NCBI GenBank assembly: GCA_024639415.1 | Contig: JAHEIK010000255.1 | Span: 1 to 6,030 of the forward strand | DNA from: Planctomycetota bacterium | GTDB lineage: Bacteria; Planctomycetota; PLA2; JAEUHO01 | DNA: 6,030 bases | Reading direction: 5' to 3' | Shown: positions 1 through 5,441 of the stretch, piece by piece | Numbering within the stretch: the first letter of the stretch is position 1 | Layout: the number at the start of each line of letters is the position of its first letter | Made by a program: the position numbers and the translations under genes | Notes under the pieces: model-generated | Database searches by the model: none | What the model was told of the DNA's origin: nothing | The model's input: the letters and a program-made list of their open reading frames with translations, nothing else

Positions 1-201
1 GAACTGCTGCACCAGGATCTCGCTGCCCTCGGAGCCGAGCGGCAACACCCGGGCAGCGCTCCACTCGGCCTTGCCTGGGAGACCGTCGAGTTGGACCGGG
101 CGGGCCTCGGGCACGTCGTCCTGTCCCGGAGCCGCCTGCGCTGGTCCGGGGAGGAGCAAGAGCAGGACGAGGACGAGCGACGTGAGCAGGGGCGTACGCA
201 T
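1..201 (-). CDS. Secreted protein, N-terminal fragment (possible CBM9/DOMON-like domain)
   Basis: The reverse strand reads from an ATG at 201 through 67 codons to the window edge without a stop, so only the N-terminus is present. It begins with a classical signal peptide: M-R, then a Leu/Val-rich core at residues 5-17, then a G-P-A-Q-A cleavage site after about residue 23. The mature chain opens with an Asp/Pro/Glu-rich linker. Around residues 37-52 it has a V-Q-L-D-G-x(5)-E-W-S-A-A stretch, which resembles the opening strand of CBM9/DOMON-type sugar-binding domains (typically I-D-G-x-x-D-E-x-x-W-x-x-A). The domain call is tentative because most of the protein is missing. No good Shine-Dalgarno precedes the ATG; a TATGCT hexamer lies 9 nt upstream. 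The gene is divergent from the desulfurase gene. The signal peptide is the strongest evidence that this frame is real. Confidence 0.72.
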   Translation of the reverse strand, partial: MRTPLLTSLVLVLLLLLPGPAQAAPGQDDVPEARPVQLDGLPGKAEWSAARVLPLGSEGSEILVQQF

Positions 202-210
202 GGGCTGCCA

Positions 211-216
211 AGCATA
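211..216 (-). promoter_or_regulatory. Candidate -10 box of the leftward gene
   Basis: The reverse strand reads TATGCT, 4 of 6 matches to TATAAT, ending 9 nt before the ATG at 201. No -35 element is evident at 16-18 bp spacing. The main support is the matching hexamer at the same distance from the rightward start. Confidence 0.35.
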
Positions 217-230
217 CCGGCCGCTGGAAC

Positions 231-257
231 GGGGCGGTCGCAGGGGACAGCCGCCCC
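231..257. repeat. Perfect 7-bp inverted repeat in the divergent promoter region
   Basis: GGGGCGG (231-237) and CCGCCCC (251-257) are perfect reverse complements separated by 13 nt. The centre (244) is close to the centre of the mirrored start elements (241), so the dyad sits between the two genes. It could be an operator for a dimeric regulator acting on both genes. In DNA this GC-rich a chance repeat of this size is not rare. Confidence 0.4.
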
Positions 258-265
258 GGCCCGCG

Positions 266-271
266 TATCCT
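266..271 (+). promoter_or_regulatory. Candidate -10 box of the desulfurase cluster
   Basis: TATCCT lies 9 nt before the ATG at 281, 4 of 6 matches to TATAAT. The distance would put the transcription start at or just before the start codon, giving a leaderless or nearly leaderless message for the cluster. No clear -35 box was found. Confidence 0.35.
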
Positions 272-280
272 TGGCGCCCC

Positions 281-1618
281 ATGCCCGCCTCCACCGACCC
301 CGAAGCCGACGTCCGCGCCCTGCGAGCCGAGTTCCCGGCCCTGCAGCGGCTGCGCGAGGGCAAGCCGCCGATCTACCTCAACAACACGTGCATGACCTTG
401 CGGCCGCAGGTCGTGATCGACGCCATCCGCCGCTACTACGAGGATTTCCCCACGTGCGGGGGCGGTCGCAGCGACGGCACCAAGCGGCTGCACAACTGGT
501 TCCAGGATGAGCTGCGCGAGCACGAGGCCCACGCGCGGGACGCCGCGGCCCAGCTCGTGAACGCGCACAGCGCGGACGAGATCGTGTGGACGCGCAACGC
601 GAGCGAAGCGCTGAACATCGTCGCGCACGGTCTGGCCCTGGAGCCGGGCGACGAGATCCTCGGGAGCGAGCGCGAGCACAACAGCAACCTCGTGCCGTGG
701 CTGGAGGCCGAGCGCCGCCTGCGCGAGCGGGCCGGTGATCCGGACTTGGTCGTGCGGCGCTTCTTCGAGCTGCGCGAGGATGGCGGCTTCGACCTGGATC
801 TGGCACTCGCCGCCATCACCGAGCGCACCAAGGTGCTGGCCATCGGCCATGCCAGCAACCTCGACGGCACCGTGATCCCGGACGAGGCGATCCGGACGCT
901 GGCCGAGCGCGTGCACGCCGTGGGCGGCGTGCTTGTGCTCGATGCGGCGCAGAGCGTGCCGCACCGCGCGGTGGATGTCCGCTCGCTCGGGGTCGACTTC
1001 CTCGCGTGGTCGATCCACAAGATGTGCGGGCCTACCGGCATGGGCGTGCTCTGGGGGCGCTACGAGCTGCTCGCGCGTCTCGCGCCCTTCGTCGTCGGCG
1101 GTGACACGATCGCCGACACCTGGCAGGACCGCGTGGAGTACAAGTCGCCGCCCGGGCGCTTCGAGGCGGGGCTGCAGAACTACGCCGGCATCGTCGGCGC
1201 TGCCGCGGCCATCGACTACATCACGAACCGTGTCGGCTTCGACTTGATCCACGCGCGGGAGCTCGCGCTCAATGCGCGACTCACCGAGCGCCTTGCGCCC
1301 CTGCAGTGCGATCACTTCTGGCTGCTCGGCCCGGAGGACCCCGCTTCGCGCGGCGGCGTCATCACCATGGCATCCCACAGCGGCGCGCTGATCAACGCCA
1401 TCGAACGCGTCGGCGACGAGACGGCCAACATCATGGTGCGGCGCGGCATGTTCTGCGTGAACGCCTACCTGCATCGGCGCTTCGACCGCACGGACAGCGC
1501 CAAGAACAACCTGCGGGCGTCCGTCTACTTCTACAACACCCTCGCCGAGTGCGACGCCTTCGCAGACGTGGTCGAGCGCGTCGTGCAGAGTCCGCTCGAC
1601 TACCTGGACGACGCGTAG
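281..1618 (+). CDS. SufS-like cysteine desulfurase (class V aminotransferase fold)
   Basis: This 445-residue PLP enzyme is predicted to take sulfur from L-cysteine as an enzyme-bound persulfide, releasing alanine, in the cytoplasm. It follows the SufS layout. R-x-E-F-P-A-L and I-Y-L-N-N lie near residues 15-35. The E-H-N-S-N-L-V-P-W segment has H133, the usual cofactor-stacking His. D221 and Q224 occur in D-A-A-Q-S-V-P-H. The Schiff-base lysine is K247 in S-I-H-K-M-C-G-P-T-G. C392 in R-R-G-M-F-C sits where SufS has its persulfide Cys (R-x-G-H-H-C), and R412 in R-A-S-V-Y-F-Y-N-T fits the substrate carboxylate Arg. The ATG at 281 is chosen because homology begins shortly after it; in-frame ATGs at 71 and 200 would overlap the divergent gene and add low-complexity sequence. 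The residues around C392 differ from typical SufS, so another class V lyase activity is possible. The scaffold gene 6 bp downstream supports the desulfurase call. Confidence 0.85.
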   Translation: MPASTDPEADVRALRAEFPALQRLREGKPPIYLNNTCMTLRPQVVIDAIRRYYEDFPTCGGGRSDGTKRLHNWFQDELREHEAHARDAAAQLVNAHSADEIVWTRNASEALNIVAHGLALEPGDEILGSEREHNSNLVPWLEAERRLRERAGDPDLVVRRFFELREDGGFDLDLALAAITERTKVLAIGHASNLDGTVIPDEAIRTLAERVHAVGGVLVLDAAQSVPHRAVDVRSLGVDFLAWSIHKMCGPTGMGVLWGRYELLARLAPFVVGGDTIADTWQDRVEYKSPPGRFEAGLQNYAGIVGAAAAIDYITNRVGFDLIHARELALNARLTERLAPLQCDHFWLLGPEDPASRGGVITMASHSGALINAIERVGDETANIMVRRGMFCVNAYLHRRFDRTDSAKNNLRASVYFYNTLAECDAFADVVERVVQSPLDYLDDA

Positions 1619-1624
1619 TCCGTC

Positions 1625-2122
1625 ATGGCCGTATCCAACGCTGTTCGCCGCTACTACGCGGAGCGCATCTTCGCGCGCATGAGCCGTGATCAGGCTCCGC
1701 CCAACTTCACGCCGCTGGACGTGCCCGCGACGGGACACGCGGCGGTCGAGGGCTGCCGCGGCGGAGGCAAGAACATCACGGAGTTCTCGCTGCTCGGCGA
1801 GGGCTCCGTCGTGCGCGACGTGCGCGTCTCCTGCGGGCTCTGCAACCCCGCGATGTACGTTGCCGCGGACATCCTCGTCGACTGGGCCCGCGGCCGCTCC
1901 TTCGGCGAGATCCTGGACCGTGATCCCCTCGACGTGCCGTCCCTGGAGCCCTTCTTCGAAGCGCTGGGTGGCCGCGGCAAGCCCGACGATGCCCGAGAAA
2001 AGTTCCAGTACGCCCTCGTGGGGGTACAAAACGCCGTCCGGGACCACCGGGGCGAAGCTACGCTTGTCCCTCCCGAGATCGACGAGCCCACCGACAAGGA
2101 CTGGGCCGAAGAGGACGAGTAG
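1625..2122 (+). CDS. Divergent NifU/IscU/SufU-type iron-sulfur scaffold or sulfur acceptor
   Basis: This 165-residue protein fits the IscU/SufU fold by spacing. C44 and C70 are 26 residues apart, like C37 and C63 of E. coli IscU as I recall them. C70-G-L-C73 is followed by a helix with W-A-R-G-R-S-F-G-E-I-L, matching the family's W-V-K-G-K-S-L-D-E-A region. Three family ligands differ. The first Cys sits in C-R-G rather than C-G-D. The third Cys (expected in R-x-K-C-A-x-L) is F127 in R-E-K-F-Q-Y-A-L. An additional Cys, C73, follows the second. The C-terminus (about 150-165) is an acidic tail. The gene starts 6 bp after the desulfurase stop, has only a weak Shine-Dalgarno and is probably translationally coupled. 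An internal ATG at 1679 would remove the N-terminal helix and is less likely. Its likely role is to accept sulfur or hold a cluster delivered by the upstream enzyme; the altered ligands make the exact role uncertain. Confidence 0.78.
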   Translation: MAVSNAVRRYYAERIFARMSRDQAPPNFTPLDVPATGHAAVEGCRGGGKNITEFSLLGEGSVVRDVRVSCGLCNPAMYVAADILVDWARGRSFGEILDRDPLDVPSLEPFFEALGGRGKPDDAREKFQYALVGVQNAVRDHRGEATLVPPEIDEPTDKDWAEEDE

Positions 2123-2134
2123 ACCCATGGTTAC

Positions 2135-2138
2135 GAGG
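2135..2138 (+). promoter_or_regulatory. Shine-Dalgarno of cysS
   Basis: GAGG lies 8 nt before the ATG at 2147 and supports that start. The ATG at 2127 is out of frame with cysS. The 24-bp gap leaves no room for a T-box or other leader, so cysS is likely co-transcribed with the two upstream genes. Confidence 0.5.
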
Positions 2139-2146
2139 CGCGCGCC

Positions 2147-3580
2147 ATGCCCCTACAGCTCTACAACAGCTTGTCGCGCCGGGTGGAGCCCTTCCAGCCG
2201 GTAGACCCGAAGCGGGTTGCCGTCTACGCCTGCGGCCCCACGGTCTACAACCACGTCCACATCGGGAACTGGTCCCTGTTCACGGTGGCGGACGTGCTCG
2301 TGCGCTGGCTGCGCGAGTCGGGCTACACGGTCGTGTACGTCCAGAACATCACCGACGTCGAAGACAAGATCATCCGCGACTCGCGTGCGGCGGGGGAGGA
2401 CCTCGCCACGTTCACGTCACGCTGGGCGGGCGCGTTCCTCGAGGGCATGGAGGACCTGGACAACAGGCGCCAGGTCGACCACTTCCCGCGTGCCACGGAC
2501 CACGTCGACGGCATGGTCACGATGATCCAGACCTTGCTCGATCGCGGCCACGCCTACCTGGCCGAGGACGGATCGATCTACTACCGCGTCTCCTCGTTCG
2601 AGCACTACGGCGAACTGGCCAACATCAAGCGCGAGGATCTGCGCGCCGGGGCCAGCGGCCGCATCAAGGCGGACGAGTACGACAAGGAGGACATCGGCGA
2701 CTTCGCCCTCTGGAAGGGCTGGGTCGAGGAGGATGGCGATGTCGTCTGGGAGCCCGAGTTCACGATCGAGGGCACCGCGCGCGTCGTGAAGGGCCGTCCC
2801 GGCTGGCACATCGAGTGCTCGGTCATGTCGTCCGAGATCCTCGGTCCGAGGATCGACATCCACCTGGGCGGCGAGGATCTGCTCTTCCCGCACCACCAGA
2901 ACGAGATCGCCCAGAGCGAGGCGGCCTTCGGCGTGCACCCGTGGGTGACGACGTGGATGCATCACAAGCACCTGCTCGTCGACGGCACGAAGATGTCCAA
3001 GAGCAAGGGCAACTTCCATACGCTGAAGGATCTCGAGGACCGCTACGGCAAGGGCATTGCCTCGGCGTTCCGCTACCTGATCGCGTCGGGGCACTACCGC
3101 AACTCCCTGGACTTCAGCTTCAACGGCCTCGAGGCCGCCGACCGCACACTGCGCAACCTGCGCACGGCACGCGAGCAGCTGGCGGAGCAGGCCGGCGACG
3201 CGGCGCCGTCGGAGTATGCGGCCGCCTACGAGGCGCGCTTCGTCGAAGCGATGAACGACGACCTCAACTCGCCCGAGGCGTTCGGCGCGTTGCACGAGCT
3301 GCGGCGTGCCGCACGGGGCGATGCGGCGCACGACAAGCTCTCGGCAGCCGACGCCGCCTCCGCGCTCGCGCTGATCGACAAGGCCGACCGCGTGTTCGGG
3401 TTGGCGCTGCAGCGGGAGGAGCGCGCGCTCACGCCCGAGCAGCAGGCACTCGTCGACGCACGTGCCCAGGCGCGCGCCGACAAGCAGTGGGCAGAGTCCG
3501 ATCGCCTGCGCGACGTGCTCGCGGCCGAAGGTGTCCTGGTGCAGGACACGCCCGACGGGCAGGACGTCTCCTTCGCCTGA
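2147..3580 (+). CDS. cysS: Cysteinyl-tRNA synthetase
   Basis: This 477-residue class I synthetase charges tRNA-Cys with cysteine using ATP, in the cytoplasm. Its length is close to the family norm (E. coli about 461). The N-terminus L-Y-N-S-L-S-R-R-V-E-P-F leads to Y-A-C-G-P-T-V-Y with zinc ligand C29. The ATP signature H-I-G-N is at 38-41, and N-I-T-D-V-E-D-K-I is near 67-75. G-W-H-I-E-C-S supplies zinc ligand C224, and F-P-H-H-Q-N-E supplies H249 and E253. K-M-S-K-S is at 282-286. The DALR-type region around 355-420 holds A-R-F-x-E-A-M-N-D-D-L-N-S-P-E-A, and the C-terminal helices around 430-465 carry the K-x-W-x-x-S-D-x-L-R-D pattern of the family. All catalytic and zinc residues are present, so it should be active. 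H-I-G-N instead of H-I-G-H is a known variant. It is the third gene of the cluster, behind the two sulfur genes. Confidence 0.97.
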   Translation: MPLQLYNSLSRRVEPFQPVDPKRVAVYACGPTVYNHVHIGNWSLFTVADVLVRWLRESGYTVVYVQNITDVEDKIIRDSRAAGEDLATFTSRWAGAFLEGMEDLDNRRQVDHFPRATDHVDGMVTMIQTLLDRGHAYLAEDGSIYYRVSSFEHYGELANIKREDLRAGASGRIKADEYDKEDIGDFALWKGWVEEDGDVVWEPEFTIEGTARVVKGRPGWHIECSVMSSEILGPRIDIHLGGEDLLFPHHQNEIAQSEAAFGVHPWVTTWMHHKHLLVDGTKMSKSKGNFHTLKDLEDRYGKGIASAFRYLIASGHYRNSLDFSFNGLEAADRTLRNLRTAREQLAEQAGDAAPSEYAAAYEARFVEAMNDDLNSPEAFGALHELRRAARGDAAHDKLSAADAASALALIDKADRVFGLALQREERALTPEQQALVDARAQARADKQWAESDRLRDVLAAEGVLVQDTPDGQDVSFA

Positions 3581-3645
3581 ACCCGGGCTGAATTCGAAGG
3601 GACAGGCCGCACGGCTGGACCGCGCCCGCCCTCGGGGGAAGATGA

Positions 3646-3666
3646 CCGGCGGCCCACAACCGCCGG
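3646..3666 (+). other. Hairpin directly upstream of the PDZ-hydrolase start
   Basis: CCGGCGG (3646-3652) and CCGCCGG (3660-3666) form a perfect 7-bp stem with a 7-nt loop, CCCACAA. No T-run follows, so it is not a classical terminator for cysS. The last two bases of the right arm are the first two of the GGAG Shine-Dalgarno (3665-3668) of the next gene. The stem could therefore influence ribosome access as well as separate the transcripts. The rest of the 95-bp gap (3581-3675) shows no clear promoter. Confidence 0.45.
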
Positions 3667-3675
3667 AGACCTCCG
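3664..3675 (+). promoter_or_regulatory. Shine-Dalgarno within a CGGAG-NN-CTCCG palindrome
   Basis: The 12 bases before the ATG at 3676 read CGGAGACCTCCG, a perfect 5-bp dyad with a 2-nt spacer. It contains a GGAG Shine-Dalgarno 7 nt before the start. Almost the same sequence recurs at 5472-5483 before the signal-peptide region of the second hydrolase. Confidence 0.5.
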
Positions 3676-5316
3676 ATGCGCAGATTCCTCGCCGTCATGG
3701 CGATCGTGCTCCTCACACAGCTTCCCGCCCTCGCGGACGACGGTCCGCAGGCGGACGCGCCGAAGAAGGCCGAGCCCAAGGCGGCCGCCGGGCTCGCCGG
3801 TTTGCTCAAGGCGTTCTTCGCCGAGACGGACGACGCCAAGCGCGCCGGTGCCGGCATGGCCCTCGCCATGCAGCATCCCGACCCCAAGGCGGTGGCCGCC
3901 GCGATCCCCGCAGCCCGCACGTGGCCGGCGGATGCCAAGAAGGGCGACGTCATCCGCTGGAAGCGTTCGACCGCGGACGGCAAGGAACACTCGATCTTCC
4001 TGGCGATCCCCGAGGCCTACGACGCGAAGAAGGCGTGGCCCGTGCTCGTCTACCTGCACGGCGGCGTGAGCCGGCCCGTGGACGGCAGCGGACTGAGCGG
4101 CATCCAGGGACTGGGCAAGCTCGCCAACCAGGAAGGCTTTCTGCTGCTGAGTCCGTCGGCCGAGGCAGGCTCCGAGTGGTGGACGCCCAACGGTGTCGCT
4201 CTTGTGCGCGGTTCGCTCGACGATCTCAAGCGCCGCTACCACGTAGACGCCGATCGCGTCGCCCTGACCGGCTTCTCGGACGGAGCGAGCGGGTGCTTCC
4301 ACATCCTGACGCATGACCCGGAGCCCTACTGCTGCTTCCTGCCCCTCATGGCGTATCCGGCGCTCACCCGCCTCGCCGGTGGCCCCAGCTTCTCCGTCAA
4401 CGTGCGTCAGCGCCCCGTCTTCGCCATCAACGGTGGCAAGGACACGCTGTACCCGTCGGCCCAGATCAAGCCGCAGATCGACGATCTGAAGCAGGCCGGC
4501 TGCGACATCACGTGGCTTGATCTGCCCGAAGCCGGGCACCGCAGGACCGACGTGTTCCCCGATCACTGGGACAAGCTGCGCGACTTCTGGCAGGCGCACC
4601 CGCGCAAGGCGCTGCCGAAGCAGATCGCGTGGGAGACCGCGCTGCCGCAGACCGAAGGTCGCTTCGCGTGGGTCGAGGTCTTGTCGATCGATCCCAAGGC
4701 GCCCTCGGCCCCGGGGACCAAGGCTGCGATCCTGCCCGATCCGGCCGGCCGTCCGGTGCTCGGCATCCGCATCGTGCGCACGTATCCCGGACCGGGGCTG
4801 AAGATCGAGAACGTCGAGGACGACTCCGCGGCCGACGAGGCCGGCATGGAGGTCGGCGACATCATCGTCGCGGTCCAGGGCACCGAGCTCAAGGACCCGC
4901 GCCACTCGATGGGCGTGCTGCAGAAGGAGCTGCCCGCGATGGCGGCTGCGAAGAAGGCAGGGACGTTCAAGATCAAGCGCGGCGAGGAGGAACTCAAGCT
5001 CGAGTGCCTGCCGCGCCCTGCCGGCAGTCGCAACATCCCGCGTCCGAAGGAGCTTGGCTACGATCTTCCCTCGGGCCGCGTCGAGGCACGCGTCGAGGGC
5101 AACACGATCCACGTCACGACGCGCCACGTCGGCAGCTTCAAGCTGCACCTCGCCGACGGCCTCGTCGATCTCGCCAAGCCGGTCAAGGTGCTCGTCAACG
5201 GTGCCGTGCAGTTCGAAGGGCTGGCCAAGGGCAGTACGGGCTACGTGCTGCAGGAGGCCGTGCGCGGCGGCGCCGGCGCACCGCTGTACCGCGCATTCGT
5301 CGTGGTGAAGCCGTAG
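3676..5316 (+). CDS. Secreted alpha/beta hydrolase with PDZ and C-terminal beta domain
   Basis: This 546-residue protein is a predicted exported esterase or peptidase-like hydrolase; the substrate is unknown. It starts with a signal peptide (M-R-R, hydrophobic core, cleavage after A-L-A near residue 20) and an Ala/Lys/Pro-rich linker. The hydrolase domain spans about 95-310. H128-G-G is the probable oxyanion segment. S201 in G-F-S-D-G is the nucleophile elbow, preceded by Y-H-V-D-A-D-R-V-A-L-T, typical of PHB-depolymerase-like esterases. D256 in G-G-K-D and H288 in E-A-G-H-R-R complete a plausible triad. A PDZ domain follows at about 358-446, seen in G-L-K-I-E-N-V-x(3)-S-A-A-x-x-A-G-M-x-V-G-D-I-I-V-A-V-Q-G. 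The final region (about 465-546) looks beta-rich, with P-V-K-V-L-V-N-G, and resembles tails I recall on planctomycete secreted hydrolases. The ATG at 3676 follows a GGAG Shine-Dalgarno and begins the signal peptide. It is separated from cysS by 95 bp and is probably its own unit. Confidence 0.88.
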   Translation: MRRFLAVMAIVLLTQLPALADDGPQADAPKKAEPKAAAGLAGLLKAFFAETDDAKRAGAGMALAMQHPDPKAVAAAIPAARTWPADAKKGDVIRWKRSTADGKEHSIFLAIPEAYDAKKAWPVLVYLHGGVSRPVDGSGLSGIQGLGKLANQEGFLLLSPSAEAGSEWWTPNGVALVRGSLDDLKRRYHVDADRVALTGFSDGASGCFHILTHDPEPYCCFLPLMAYPALTRLAGGPSFSVNVRQRPVFAINGGKDTLYPSAQIKPQIDDLKQAGCDITWLDLPEAGHRRTDVFPDHWDKLRDFWQAHPRKALPKQIAWETALPQTEGRFAWVEVLSIDPKAPSAPGTKAAILPDPAGRPVLGIRIVRTYPGPGLKIENVEDDSAADEAGMEVGDIIVAVQGTELKDPRHSMGVLQKELPAMAAAKKAGTFKIKRGEEELKLECLPRPAGSRNIPRPKELGYDLPSGRVEARVEGNTIHVTTRHVGSFKLHLADGLVDLAKPVKVLVNGAVQFEGLAKGSTGYVLQEAVRGGAGAPLYRAFVVVKP

Positions 5317-5373
5317 GGGGCGCGTGGGTGACGCGTCTCCAACACGTGCAGGAGGGTTGTAGGGGCCTTGGGA

Positions 5374-5392
5374 GGAGCGCCGCAGGCGCTCC
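5374..5392 (+). terminator. Strong GC hairpin after the PDZ-hydrolase gene
   Basis: GGAGCGCC (5374-5381) and GGCGCTCC (5385-5392) form a perfect 8-bp stem with a GCA triloop, 57 bases past the stop at 5316. A weaker outer pairing of GGGCC (5363-5367) with GGCCC (5400-5404) is possible. The following bases, GAGTCTTG, do not make a proper T-tract. It may stop transcription or protect the 3' end of the hydrolase mRNA; intrinsic termination is not certain. Confidence 0.45.
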
Positions 5393-5400
5393 GAGTCTTG

Positions 5401-5413
5401 GCCCGACCCGGGC
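5401..5413 (+). repeat. Short inverted repeat
   Basis: GCCCG (5401-5405) and CGGGC (5409-5413) flank a 3-nt ACC spacer. It is a 5-bp stem shortly after the larger hairpin. On its own it is weak and could be chance in such GC-rich DNA. Confidence 0.25.
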
Positions 5414-5441
5414 CGTGTCGAATGGGCCTCCGCGAGCAGGC

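Larger units (their letters stand above)
202..280. promoter_or_regulatory. Divergent intergenic region with mirrored start-proximal elements
   Basis: These 79 bp separate two divergent start codons and so should carry both promoters. Reading toward each gene, the last 18 bases including the ATG are nearly the same. The rightward gene has TATCCTTGGCGCCCCATG and the leftward gene has TATGCTTGGCAGCCCATG, a 15 of 18 match. Each places a TATNCT hexamer exactly 9 nt before the ATG. If these are -10 boxes, transcription would begin at or within a few bases of the start codon, which fits the absence of a Shine-Dalgarno on either side. I could not find a convincing -35 hexamer for either, so the promoter call is an inference. 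Confidence 0.5.

Noticed and set aside
71..280. Longer N-terminus for the desulfurase, from ATG 71 or ATG 200
   Set aside because: The extension is low-complexity, Arg/Gly/Pro-rich, unrelated to class V enzymes, and overlaps the divergent secreted-protein gene or its start codon.
2123..2146. T-box or other cysteine-responsive leader before cysS
   Set aside because: The gap is only 24 bp and cannot hold such a leader. Nothing resembling one is present in the 79-bp region before the cluster either.
2417..3331. 304-codon minus-strand open frame over cysS
   Set aside because: It is antisense to a certain cysS and has biased Val/Arg/Leu/Ala composition with no motif.
3581..3645. Intrinsic terminator for cysS
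   Set aside because: Only short, imperfect GC stems occur here and no T-tract follows. The better hairpin at 3646-3666 also lacks a T-run and overlaps the next gene's ribosome binding site.
3462..4316. 284-codon plus-strand open frame across the cysS/hydrolase junction
   Set aside because: It is an Arg-rich shadow of two real genes in other frames, with no domain or ribosome binding signal.
3226..5148. 640-codon open frame on the minus strand
   Set aside because: It lies antisense to the well-supported PDZ hydrolase and the end of cysS. The translation is Arg/Gly/Leu-rich with no recognisable domain, as expected from GC-rich codon bias on the opposite strand.
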